Positions 47,893 to 60,271 of a stretch of DNA of 64,000 nt are shown here, piece by piece. Origin of the DNA: Rosa chinensis (Eukaryota > Streptophyta > Magnoliopsida > Rosales > Rosaceae); the NCBI RefSeq assembly GCF_002994745.2, contig NW_020126830.1:124001-188000 (forward strand), given 5' to 3'. The notes beneath the pieces were generated by a model, which saw only the letters and a list, made by a program, of their open reading frames with translations, had not been told where the DNA came from and did no database searches. How positions within the stretch are numbered: the stretch's first letter is position 1; each line of letters begins with the position of its first letter. The position numbers and the translations under genes are program-made.

Positions 47893-50099
47893 TGATACGC
47901 TCAAAGCAAGCATATAATTTAACCCTTTAAACATCATTAGTAGTATAAGCAAATAGGGATCGTTCTATTCCGGGGATTGAGGGTACACCTGTCAATGTAG
48001 GACAATATAAACAATTAAAATAAAACAAAGTATAATATTCACATAATATAAACACAATTTACGATTTAGGGGAGGTTTTAGGTTTTGGTTTTCGAAAATT
48101 AAAAACAAGAATTAAAACAAAGTATAAACAAAAACACAAATACAAGAATGAAATGTAAGAAACAAAGATCAAAACTAAGTTCATGATTGAATTCGAATAA
48201 ACCCTACATTGTTCTTCCAAGTCATGAGAAAGGAGTTGATCATGTGAAACGTTAGAAAGCAAACGATTTCCCATATTTTACTTTTCAATGCTAATTAATC
48301 TAAATGAAAGCACATAGACTAATCCTATCAAACATGTAATCAAGCCCTAGAAAGCTAGTCAATCATGACATGTTCAACGCATGAAACACATAGAAAGGCT
48401 ATCAACTCAAGTGCACAACCTAGTATGAAAAAGTTCATCTATTTGCAATCCTCATCAATTGAATTCGATTCTTGTCCAAAACCTTTACTACTTTTGATTC
48501 AAGTTACACAAAACAAAAAGTTGATTTCATGTTCTTAAATCTAGCACCAATTACATGCATATATCCTAAGTTGGCCACCAAAGAACATAAACATATAAAA
48601 GTTTTCTGTAAAGCAAATTCAATCGAACAAACTCACATAAGCAACTATGGAATCACAACATAGAATTCGAAATCTTCATTCAATCATAAAATTTCAGAAT
48701 TAAAACCTTGTTCAAACATCAATGTCAACTAGAACAATTCCAACGAAATCAAACAAGATTACAAAGAAAGAGGTTGAATTACACCGTGAGATGGAGATGG
48801 GGATGAAAGGTAAAACGTATGGAGTCTTGAATCTCGAAAGCAAGCTTCAAGGTGGAGAATGGATGATGATGCTCACGGCTTGGTTCTTCTTCTTCTTCTT
48901 CCTTGCTTGAAACGTTGAATGCACTAGAGGATGGAGAGAGCTTTCGCGCGTAGAGAGAATTTTCTGAATTATGGGGGGCTGTTTTAGACGTCTAGGGTTG
49001 TGGAGTTTATATAGGGGACGGCTATGCTTGGTCTCCAAGCCGTGAATTTCTGATTTTCTTCCAAGGAATTAAATTAATAATTCCACATAGCTTCCACCAA
49101 TGAGAAATTGCCAAGTAAGCCCTAGTGTGTCATCCAACCAATCATAAAACTCCAAGAAGATTCCCTAATATATTCTTGCCGAAATACCTTGAATATTTTC
49201 TGATTTTCTTCTTGTATTTTCGTCCAAAATATACTTAGGGTTTCTAGGAATGAATCTAGACTCCATTTGGTGCTTTTCTTGATTTCTTTCCTTAAACTTC
49301 ACCCTAGAAAATCTCTTGGTGTAATCTTTTATTTTCTTCTTGATTTTCACGCCACTTTTCTCTCCTCTCTTTGGTTTTCACGCCACTTTTCTCTCCTCTC
49401 TTTGGTTTTCACGGCAACACATCCCTAAGGTTTACTTCTTGCGTCACAAACCCTAATTTCATGGGCTTTGATGGGCCTTGATCCATTTTGCCGAAAATCC
49501 AAAGAGTTCTTGGGCCTCGTTGCTTCAACTTCAAGTCTTCTCATCTTCCAACGCAAAACTCATTATTTTTCCATTTCTTTTTCATGGTTGCGTTGGAAAC
49601 TTGCTCGGGAAGCCTTCCTCCATTTCGCAGGGTTTCCTAGTTGGATTAGGAAAGCTTATTTCTTCATTTCTGCTCAAATGTGTGGCCCAGTTCTTCTCAT
49701 ATTTGTTTGTCTTGACGTTCGCAAGCTCCTCTTTCCATTCGTGCGTTCATTTCCACTTTTTAGCTCGGAGGTCCTGAAAATAGAAACTAATATGAAAAAT
49801 GGAAACTTACCTAATTTGAAAAATAGAAACTTTCTAAAATTGAGAAATGGAAAGTTTCTAAAAATGAAAAATAGAAACTTACTAAAAATGAAAAATAGAA
49901 ACTTTCCAGAAATGAGAAATGAGAAATGAGAAATGAGAAATGAGAAATGAGAAATGAAGACAAAAATGGAAACTTTCTACAATAAGGAACTTTCCCAATC
50001 AAAGAATGGAAACTTTCCCAAACAGGGATTTTTCAAGGAAATGGCGCAGAAAAATGTAGGGAAATGCAGTTAAAACGTCGCATTAAAATGCTCCTATCA
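47893..50099 (-). repeat. 5' LTR of element C (2207 bp)
   Basis: Same length and, where compared, same sequence as the 3' LTR. Putative TATA box at 49007-49014 on the minus strand. CTCAC follows. Confidence 0.95.
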
Positions 50100-50104
50100 C
50101 TCAC

Positions 50105-50331
50105 CCACACAATTAAAACCAACATTGCCCTTAATGATGTAAAGTGAGCCCGAAAGCTAAATTCAAGTCGGAGTTAGGCATGAGAGTGAAGTCCGGGCGA
50201 AGGCCCAAGAAAAACCTACATAATTATACTAAACTAAATGTGGAGAAAAGATACGGAAATCCCCTTTGGTGACCCTCCATTGCTCACGACTTTTGGAGAA
50301 GACCAATATGAGACACCAACCCACTACTAGG
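50105..50331 (-). mobile_element. Gypsy relic, continuation right of element C
   Basis: The sequence resumes the relic interrupted at 42354; CTCACCCACACAA joins to the repeat found near 42320. It is cut at 50332 by a CACTA terminus. Confidence 0.55.
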
Positions 50332-50725
50332 AAGAGTACTTTTAATGACATTTTTTTTATGGCATTTTATGAAAAACGTCATGAAAAGTACATTCAATGA
50401 CGTTTTTTTTACTGAAACGTCATTGTTTATTTGATACCAAAATGTTATCTTATGGTTGTGGCGTTTGGCAAATGCCATAGAAGTTTAAAAATTTTAACGG
50501 CGTTTTTGAAATGTCATTGAAATTTATGGCGTTTTCCTAATCGTCACCAAAAGTTTTTTAATGGCGTTTGGAAACGTCATAAAAATTGTTTGAGCCCATG
50601 ACGTTTAGAAACGTCCTAAAAGCCATGCCCAATTGTTTTTAATCTGCCGCTCTCGGTCTTTTCGTTTCGCGCCCGTCATCTTATTAAGGATTTTTTATTC
50701 TTTTCAACACTTTACTTTTTTCTTC

Positions 50726-50800
<75 letters not shown>

Positions 50801-51925
50801 GCTCCGCCGCCTCGTTATCTCTATGCTAGCTACTTAAAGAAAAACTCTGAGCTCAAGACTCAATGTTTCAATCTATCGTCTAAAAGCTTTGAGGTAACAA
50901 TATATACCATCTCTTATTATCTTGGTTCAACTCAATTTCCATTTCACTTCTTCATGTTTGAGGTTTAGAACATTGAGAAATCATCTCCTTTAGTCCAAGA
51001 ACAATTGATTTCTCAGGTTGGAGTCCGATTTTTCTCTTGGGTATTACTCATATTGTTTATTTCCTGTGAAAGCATCTATTTGATTGAAGATTTTTGAGAA
51101 ATTGTATTTAGTTTTTGGGTTTCGGTTTATGGATATCAATTGTGAAATTGGGGTTAATTGTTTGATTTTCTTACTTAGATTACAGTTACGGATTGCAAAT
51201 TTCATTTGGGTTTATCTCATAATAGCATCTATGTGATTGAAAATTTCCTCATATGTTTTAGGGTAAGACTCCAAGTCGTGTCCACCACTTATTATTTTGC
51301 TGAATTTTGTATTCATTGGTAACATTCTAGTTGGTTTAGATGGTCTAGTAATTTGGTGTTTGCAATTATCTGTAGAGGGATTGAGAAGTTTGGAAGTAGC
51401 ACAACTATAATTGCAGTACTGGGTCGTTTTTCAATTGCCCCTGCTGCAAGGGAAAGTTTTTGCTTCTGAGCCACAAGTTCATGATATCGTCAAAGGATGA
51501 CTTGTAGCCAATCTTGGTCTTGTCTCATTTTTGTTTTAGTGGTATGGAAGTTTCAACTGAACTATCCAAATGCCCATGGTCTCATAACAGAGGATCCTAA
51601 AGTTTTGTTTTATTTAATCTATTATCTGTAGCATCATACTCTTGCAATATTCCAAGGCTTCTCTTTGTTTGAAAGATTGTTTCCATTCCCTTTACTGGCA
51701 TACAAATGATATATTGACAAGGAAAAAAAAAAAAGCCAAAGACCATAGTAGAATAATCTGGGTTCTTTTTGTTTCATTTCATAGTGTTTTGCTTTTCCTT
51801 TTGACGAATGTTGCTTTCTCAATTTGTCAATACAAGTGTAATGTCTGACATGTTCATTTACCCATAATCCTTCATACTGCTATATTTTTTAATGAACTAA
51901 AGTTTGGTACCTATAATTCATTTAT
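50332..51925 (+). mobile_element. 5' end of a third CACTA family
   Basis: It starts CACTACTAGGAAGAG at 50332. From 50340 to 50625 AATGACGTTT, ATGGCGTTTT and AAACGTCAT motifs recur in both orientations, as in CACTA subterminal regions. A CT-rich untranslated leader follows, with a (CT)n run at 50731-50797 and a donor-like GAGGTAACA near 50890. No transposase is present; the element is cut by an LTR at 51926. Confidence 0.75.
50731..50797. repeat. (CT)n microsatellite, ~33 units
   Basis: Uninterrupted CT dinucleotide run in a pyrimidine-rich leader of the CACTA fragment. Confidence 0.97.
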
Positions 51926-52584
51926 TGATACGCTCAAAGCAAGCATATAATTTAACCCTATAAATATCATTAGTAGTATAAGCAAGTAGGGATGGTTCTA
52001 TTCCGGGGATTGAGGGTACACCCGTCAATGTAAGACAATTTAAACAATTAAAATAAAAACAAAGTATAATATTCACACATAAACAGTATTCACGAATTTA
52101 GGGGGGTTTTAGGTTTTGGTTTTCGAAAATTAAAAGAAAGAATAAAAATTAAGTACAAACAAAAACACAAATACAAGAATGAGACATAAGAAACAAAGAT
52201 CAAAACTAAGTTCATAATTGAATTTGAATTAAACCCTACATTGTTCTTCCAAGTCATGTGAAAAGAGTTGATCATGTGAAACATTTGAAGCAAACGATTT
52301 CCCATATTTTACTTTCAATGCTAATTAATCTAAGTGAAAGCATCAAGACTAATCCTATTAAACATGCATTCAAGCTCTAGAAAGCTAGACAATCATAACA
52401 TGTTCAACGCATGAAGCACATAGAAAGGCTATCAACTCAAGTGCACAACTTAGTATGAAAAAGTTCATCTAATTGCAATCCTTTTCAATTGAATTCGATT
52501 TTTGTCTAAAACCTTTACTACTTTCGATTCAAGTTCACAAAACAATAAGTTGATTCATGTTTTTAAATCTAGCACCACTCATAC
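51926..52584 (-). repeat. Athila LTR, left part, interrupted by a nested solo LTR
   Basis: Starts TGATACGCTC like the LTRs of element C. It is cut at 52584 by the nested LTR and continues at 54564. Together the parts make about 2183 bp, a normal family length. Confidence 0.85.
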
Positions 52585-54558
52585 TGACACGCTAAAAGCA
52601 AGCGCATAATTTAACCCTAAAAATATCATTAGTAGCATAGAATAAGTAGGGATCGTTCTAACCGGGGATTGAGGGTACACCTGTAATTGTAAAAACAACT
52701 AAAGAATTAAAATAAGTATAAAGTATTATTTACAAAAATAAAACAAAGAATAGAAATATATAAAAGAAAACATAAAGAAGGGGGTTTAGGATTAATAATT
52801 GAAAATTAAAATAAATAAAATAAAAGAAAGTTAAAAACATATATACAAGGGTGGAACGCAAGGAACAAAGATCAAATCCACAATCATATGAATGAAATCC
52901 AATCACAATTCCTATAATTGATCTTCTATGTCATGAGAAAGAAGTTGACCATGTGAAACGTTAGAAAGCAAACGATTTCCCATTTTTTACTTTCCTTGAA
53001 TAATTAATCTAAGTGAAAGCACCTAAATCAATCCTATTGAACATGCAATTATAGTCTAGAAAGCTAGCTAATCAAGAACACATTTAACGCATGAAGAACA
53101 AAGAAAGGATGTCAACCAAAGTGCACAACCTAGTTATGAATAAGTTCACCTATTTGCAATCCTCCTTAATTGATTTCGACTTTTGTCCAAAGCCTTTACT
53201 ACTTAAATTAGCTCCAATTACATGCATATATCCTAAGTTGGCCACCAAAGAACATAAACATGAAAAAGTTTTCTATAATCCAAAATCAATTAAGCAATCT
53301 CACATAAGCAACATATAAATCAACATAAAGAAATCACAACTTTATTTCAAAACATATAAATGGGCTTTAAACTTTGCCCTTAACGTCATGTTAACTAGAA
53401 TTCATAACTCTACGAAATCAATCAAAGGAAACAAAAGAAAAAGATGAAATACACCGTGAAAGATGGATGACATGGCCTTGAGACGAAGAACTCGAAAATC
53501 CTTGAAAGCAAGCAATCTTCTAGGGACGACACAAGGGTGGATGGCGGTTAGGATCTTGATGTATTGCATGACTTCTTCTCCTCCTTGGTTGAGACGTAGA
53601 GCTTCTGAAGACTAGAGAATGGAGAGAAAGCTTGACGTTATGGAGAGAATTTTCTGAATGAAGAGGTGTATTGTGGTGGTGTGATGGTGTTGGTGTTGTT
53701 GTGATGGTGTGGTGTGTTGGTGTTGTTGTGGTGGTGTGGTGTGTTGTGGTGGTTGGTGTTAAAACATCTAGAGAGGAGGCTATATATAGGGGAAGGCAAG
53801 GCTTCATGAATTTAATTTCCAAGGAATTTTCTGGTTGCACCACACAGCTCCAACCAATGAATTAATGCCACGTCAGCTCTGCCATGTCACTCAACCAATC
53901 AAAAAGCTCCAAAATAATTCCATAATCTTTCCAAATATATTATTGCTGATTTCCCAAGATTTTATCTAATTTTATTCACCATTTTCAGCCAAATATCTAG
54001 GCATGAACCTAGACAATGTCTCCGGACGCATTTTGGACCTTTTCTCCCTTAAATCTCTCCATGGCTTTATCCTTAATGTCCTCCCCTTGATTTTCACATT
54101 AAAATTGCAGATTTTATTCTCTAATTTCAGCCAACATATCTTGAGGGAATTGAGGAACAAATCTGGACTTGTTTTGAAACTTTTCTTCCTTAAAATTCTC
54201 CCTTGACATTCTCCACGTAATCTTCTTGATTTTCCATGCAAAAATCAGATTTAATCTCCCAAAATATCTCCCACGTCATCATGTTGTCTCCTAATGCCTT
54301 CAGGTTTCCTAGCCTCATCAGGATTCTTACGTTGACTGGGATTCCTAGTCGGATCAGGAAAACTCCATTCCTAGTCAGCTCATTTCAGCTCCATTTATTC
54401 CAAGGTACCTAGAAAATAGAAACTTTTATTAAAATTACTAAAAATAGAAACTTTCTAAAGATGGAAACTTTCCTAAACAAGAAGGATTTATTTAAGGAAA
54501 TAACTAAGTAAATATGAGGAAATAACAATTAAAACGTCGTATTAAAATACTCCTATCA
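52585..54558 (-). repeat. Nested solo LTR (1974 bp) with CATAC target duplication
   Basis: Starts TGACACGCTA and ends CTCCTATCA. CATAC occurs at 52580-52584 and 54559-54563. It keeps the CCGGGGATTGAGGGTACACC block (near 52656) but is diverged and shorter than the other LTRs. There is no internal region, so LTR-LTR recombination after insertion is likely. Confidence 0.9.
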
Positions 54559-54563
54559 CATAC

Positions 54564-56087
54564 ATAAACCCTAAGTGTTTCGAACCAATTAAGATTAACA
54601 TACAAGAGATATCAATTAAGCAAATTCAATCGAACAATCACACAAAAGCAACTTTGGAATCACAACATAAGAATCAAAAATCCTTAATCAATCATAAAAT
54701 TTCAGAATTAAACTTTGTTCAAACATCAATGTTAACTAGAACAACTTCTAACGAAATCAAACAAGGAAAATCAAAAGTGATTACAAGAAAGAAGGTTGAA
54801 TTACACCTTGAATGGAGATGGTGATGAAGAACTCGAATGATGAACTAATGAAACTTGAAAGCAAGCTTCAAAACCTGATGGCTTCAAGGTGGAATGGGAG
54901 AGTGCTCACGGCTGGGTCTTGCTTCTTCCTTCCTTGCTTGAAAACGCAAAAGATGAACTAGAGAATGGAGAGAGCTTTCGCGTATAAACTGATTTCTGAA
55001 TTAGGGGAAGATGTGAGACGTCTAGGGTGCATAGTATATATAGGGAATGGCAATGCTTGGCCTCTAAGCCGTGTATTTTCTGTTTATTTTCCAAGGGATT
55101 AAATTAATAATTCCACATAGCTTCCACCAATGAGAAATTGCCAAGTAAGCCCTAGTGTGTCATCCAACCAATCACAAAACTCCAAGATGATTCCCTAATA
55201 TATTCTTGCCGAAATTCCTTGAATATATTTCTGATTTTCTTCTCTTATTTCGGCCAAAATATTCTTAGGGAATATAGGAATGAATCTAGATGCCTTTTGG
55301 TTCGTTTCTTGATGTCCACACTTTTTCTTTCCATAAACTTCACCTTAGAAAATCTCTTGCGTAATCTTTTATTTTCTTCTTGATTTTTCACGCCACTTTC
55401 TCTCTTCCCTTTGGTTTTCACGGCAAAGCATCCCTAGGGTTTAGGTTTTGCGTCACAAACCCTAATTTCATGGGCTTTCATGGGCCTTGATCCATTTTGC
55501 CGAAAATCCAACTCAAATCCATAGAGTTCTTGGGCCTTGTTGCTTCAACTTCAAGCCTTTTCATCCTCCAACGTCAAGACACTTCATTTTTCCATTTCTT
55601 TTTCATGGTTGCGTTGGAAACTTGCTTGGTAGGCCTTCCTCCTTTTCGCAGGGTTTCCTGGTTGGAATAGGAAAGCTTATTTCTTCATTTCTGCTCATTT
55701 GTGTGACCCACTGTGTTTCATATTCACTTGTCTTAACGTTCGCAAGCTCCTCTTTCCATTCGTGAATTCATTTCCACTTTTTAGCTCGGAGGTCCTGAAA
55801 ATAGAAACTATTACTGAAAATAGAAACTTTCCTAAAACGAAAAATAGAAACTTTCTAAAAATGAAAAATAGAAACTTTCTAAAATTGAAAAATAGAAACT
55901 TTCCTAAACTAAGAATGGAAACTTGCCAAAAATGAGAAATAGAAACTACAGAAATGGAAACTTTCTACAATGAGGAACTTTCCCAATCAAAGAATGGAAA
56001 CTTTCCCAAACAGGGATTTTTCAAGGAAATGACGCAAGAAATGTAGGGAAATGGCAGTTAAAACGTCGCATTAAAATGCTCCTATCA
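54564..56087 (-). repeat. Athila LTR, right part
   Basis: Continues the LTR from 52584 and ends GCTCCTATCA at 56087. Its U3 repeats resemble those of element D. The left flank TTTAT (51921-51925) and right flank GGATT (56088-56092) do not match, so the LTR lacks a target duplication. Confidence 0.85.
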
Positions 56088-56972
56088 GGATTGAGATAAC
56101 AAGGGAGAGAAAACAGTATGCCTTAGGCTTGTCTCAGAAGAATTATGTTGATAAAATACTTCAGAGATTTGGGATGCAGAATTGTAATTTAGGAGAGTCA
56201 CCAATGTCAAAAGGAGACAAGTTGCATAAAGGTCAATGTCCTAAGAATGCATTAGAGAGGAAGAATATGCAGAACATGCCATATGCTAGATTGGTTGGGA
56301 GTTTGATGTATGCTCAAGTGTGTATAAGGCCTGATATATCCTTTGCTGTGAATATGTTATCAAGGTATCAGTCAAGTGTAGGTCATGCATATTAGGTGGC
56401 TGGTAAGAAAGTATTAAGGTATTTGAAGAAAACCAAAAGTCACATGTTAGTTTACAGAAGAATTGAAGATCAAGAACTTGAAGTGAAAGCTTATACTTAT
56501 GCATCATACAAGGCAGATTCAGATGACTTGAAATAGACATCAGGTTATATATTTGTTATGACTGGAGGAGCAATTTCATGGAAAACAGCTAAACAGACTC
56601 TGACAGCAACTTCAACATTTCAGGCAGAATATATTGCCATCTTTGAAGCTACTGGGCATGCACTATGGTTGAAGAATTTCATTGCTCACTTAAATATTGT
56701 AGAATCTGTGTCAAGGCCTATAACAATCTACTGTGATAATGCATCTGCGGTATTCGTTTCAAAGAATAATAAAAGGTCTTCAGTTTCTAAGAACTTTGAT
56801 GTGAAATACTTTGCAGTGAGAGAAAGTGTCAGAGATGAGGAGAGAGAGGTAGTGAAGATTGGAACTAAAGATCAATTGGCTGATCCTTTGACAAAAGCCT
56901 TGGCAGTTTCTGATTTTATTAGACACACCAAAAATATGGGAGTGTTGGACAATTTCAATCGTGATGAAGTCT
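56088..56972 (+). pseudogene. Ty1/copia reverse transcriptase/RNase H 3' fragment, with two stops
   Basis: The reading frame shows the end of a copia reverse transcriptase (YARLVGSLMYA, RPDISFAVNMLSRY) followed by RNase H (TSGYIFVMTGGAISW, QAEYIA, YCDNASA and the DQLADPLTKAL signature). The frame is broken by TAG at 56393 and TAG at 56534. The first RNase H Asp region looks degraded (AYTYASYKAD). The 5' part is missing because the copy starts abruptly at the LTR end at 56087. It cannot be functional. Confidence 0.9.
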
Positions 56973-58068
56973 GATGGTATCTCACTCATTGCAATTTGTG
57001 GATTTTCAGACAATGATCAGTTAAATATTATTACAATCTTGAGTTTTCACTTCATTGTGTATTTGCATGATTAAGTTGTACAATTTCATATTGTTGTTTA
57101 TAAACAGCAAATATGCAGATTCATGATATTAGGCGAGTGAAATATAATTTGCTTCAGTTCTATATGATTAGATATTTTGGTACTACATTATGCATGCTTA
57201 TATCATATATGGTATGATGATTTAAGCTTGATTACAGTGCAGCTGTAATAAGGATGATTCATGTGATTTTGGTTGCTGCAATGTGATCATGGAACACTAA
57301 TGTTTTCTCTGATTCATTGTGTTGTTCTATGATTCTTGACAACAAACATGATTGACAGAATTTGGAACAGGCAGGGAATACAAACTGAATGTGCACAATT
57401 TAGCTAACTGATACATGTATATGCACATATCAATTTCTAAGCAATGTCAAGTTCAGTGGGAGATTGTTAGAAAGCCTGATAAACAGGACATTACATAGAA
57501 AACCTTGTATGTACATCATATACACTTAAGTAAACGTATTTGTTGGAGTTTGTATTTAAAATAAGTTTAAATACTTATCCTAATATGTTTGGATTGATTT
57601 GAAATCAAATTAGGACAGTTGCAAGAAGTTATATATATTTGAAATGGCAGTTAAAGGGTGATGGCAGTTTCTTGATGGAAGAAACTGTTATTACATTGCT
57701 TTATACATAACGTTTTAGTCCCTTCTGATACACGATCTGTTCTCATAAATTAGTACCATCATACTAAGAGAATACTAGAGGTGGAATCAGGAGAAGACTA
57801 AGATGAATGATTCAAGTGCATCGTGTAAGACTCCTTTACATATTGTACAGTTTATATACATTACAGATATCAGGATAGAAATGTTGTTTCAGTCCTATAT
57901 TAGGATACGACTAGTATATCACTCCTAAATAGTTCATCCATATATTAGGATAGATATGTTTCTGCAATCCTAATTTACTATGCGTTTACTATTGCAATCC
58001 TAAATAAAGTTTACGTATATAACATTGTTTACAAGTGCTCTTACTGAGATAGATTTACAGCATTAGAT
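56973..58068 (+). mobile_element. Copia 3' region and partial 3' LTR
   Basis: After the RNase H stop come about 490 bases of AT-rich sequence and then CAGTGGGAGATTG, a copia polypurine tract. A probable LTR starts at 57465 (TGTTAGAAAG) and runs to near 58068, where element D begins. I could not fix the LTR's right end. Confidence 0.65.
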
Positions 58069-60246
58069 TGATAGGAGCATTTTAATGCGATGTTTTAACT
58101 GCATTTCCCTACATTTTCTGCGCCATTTCCTTGAAAAATCCCTGTTTGGGAAAGTTTCCATTCTTTGATTGGGAAAGTTCCTTATTGTAGAAAGTTTCCA
58201 TTTTTGTAGTTTCCATTTCTCATTTCTGGCAAGTTTCCATTCTTAGTTTAGGAAAGTTTCTATTTCTCACTTTTAGTAAGTTTCTATTTTTCATTTTTAG
58301 AAAGTTTCTATTTTCGTTTTAGGAAAGTTTCTATTTTTAATGGTAGTTTCTATTTTCAGGACCTCCGAGCTAAAAAGTGGAAATGAACTCACGAATGGAA
58401 AGAGGAGCTTGCGAACATCAAGACGAGCGAATATGAGACGAAAAGGGCCACACAATTGAGCAGAAATGAAGAAATAAGCTTTCCTGTTCCAACCAGGAAA
58501 CCCTGCGAAATGGAGGAAGGCTTACCAAGCACGTTTCCAACGCAACCATGAAAAAGAAATGGAAAAATGAAGTGTCTTGACGTTGGAGGATGAAAAGTCT
58601 TGAAGTTGAAGCAACAAGGCCCAAGAACTCTATGGATTTGAGTTGGATTTTCGGCAAAATGGATCAAGGCCCATGAAAGCCCAGGGAATTAGGGTTTGTG
58701 ACGCAAAACCTAAACCCTAGGGATGCTTTGCGGTGAAAACCAAAGGGAGAAGAGAAAGATGGCGTGAAAATCAAGAGGAAAATAAAAGATTACGCCAAGA
58801 GATTTTCTAGGGTGGAGTTTAAGGAAAGAAATCAAGAAAAGGACCAAATGGCGTCTAGATTCATTCCTAGAAACCCTAATGGTATTTTGGCCGAATTACA
58901 AGAAGAAAATCAGAAATATATTAAAGGAATTTCGGCAAGAATATATTAGGGAATCATCTTGGAGTTTTGTGATTGGTTGCATGACACACTAGGGCTTATT
59001 TGACAATTTCTCATTGGTGGAAGCTATGTGGAATTATTAATTTAATTCCTTGGGAAAATAAACAGAAAATCCACAGCTTGGACACCAAGTTTGGCCATTC
59101 CCTATATATACTCTCTACCCTAGATGTCTCACATAACGCCCCTAATTCAGAAATTACTTCATACACAAAAGCTCTCTCCATTCTCTAGTTCATCTTCTGC
59201 GTTTTCAAGCAAGGAAGGAAGAAGCAAGACCAAGCCGTGTCATCTCCATCATTCTACCTTGAAGCCGTGCTCCTTTGAAGCTTGCTTTCGAGTTTCGTTA
59301 GTTCATCATTCGAGTTCTTCATCACCATCTCCATTCACGGTGTAATTCAACCTTCTTTCTTGTAATCACTTTTGATTCTCCTTGTTTGATTTCTTTAGAG
59401 ATTGTTCTAGTTAACATTGATGTTTGAACAAGGTTTATATTCTGAAAATTTATGATTGAATAAAGAATTTCAATTCCTATGTTGTGATTCCAAAGTTGCT
59501 TATGTGTGATTGTTCGATTGAATTTGCTTAATTGATATCTCTTGTATGTTAATCTTAATTGGTTCGAAACTTTTAGGGTTTATGTATGAGTGGTGCTAGA
59601 TTTAAGAACATGATTCAACTTCTTGTGTTATGAACTTAAATCGAAAGTAGGAAAGGTTTTGGACAAAAATCGAATTCAATTGAAAATGATTGCAATTAGG
59701 TGAACTTATTCATTCTAAGTTGTACACTTGAGTTGATAGCCTTTCTATGTACTTCATGCGTTGAATATGTTTGATTGTCTAGCTTTCTAGAGCTTGAATG
59801 CATGTTTGATAGGATTAGTCTTTGTGCTTTCACTTAGATTAATTAGTGTTGAAAGTAAAATATGGGAAATCGTTTGCTTTCTAATGTTTCACATGATCAA
59901 CTCCTTTCACATGACTTGGAAGAACAACTATAAGGTTAATTCGAATTTAATCATGAACTTGGTTTTAATCTTTGTTTCTTACATTTCATTCTTGTATTTG
60001 TGTTTTTGTTTATACTTAGTTTTAATTCTAGTTTTTAATTTTCGAAAACCAAAAACCTAAAACCCCCCGTTAAATCGTAAATGATGTTTATATGTGTGAA
60101 TATTATACTTTGTTTTTATTTTAATTGTTTAAATTGTCTTACATTGACAGGTGTACCCTCAATCCCCGGAATAGAACGATCCCTACTTGCTTGTACTACT
60201 AATGATATTTCTAGGGTTAAATTATATGCTTGCTTTGAGCGTATCA
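58069..60246 (+). repeat. 5' LTR of element D (2178 bp)
   Basis: Starts TGATAGGAGC and ends GAGCGTATCA. U3 repeat array at about 58140-58350, TATA box at 59102-59110, and TCAATCCCCGG in U5 at 60159-60169. It is inverted relative to the LTR at 51926-56087. Confidence 0.93.
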
Positions 60247-60251
60247 ATTTT

Positions 60252-60271
60252 TGGCGCCATTGCCGGGGATT
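60252..60271 (+). other. Primer binding site, tRNA-Asp type, element D
   Basis: TGGCGCCATTGCCGGGGATT, one base different (A for G at position 8) from the site in B and C. The U5-complementary part (60263-60273) is unchanged. Confidence 0.88.

Larger units (their letters stand above)
42355..50099 (-). mobile_element. Non-autonomous Athila derivative, element C (7,745 bp, no gag-pol)
   Basis: Two 2207-bp LTRs bound a 3331-bp internal region without any credible coding frame. CTCAC flanks both sides (42350-42354 and 50100-50104), a 5-bp target duplication. Frames in the two LTRs match at a constant offset of 5538 bases and I saw no difference where I compared, so the insertion is recent. The internal region keeps the primer site, leader, post-pol hairpin and all three polypurine-like tracts. 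The entire gag-pol gene is absent. It must use proteins from another copy. Confidence 0.96.
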
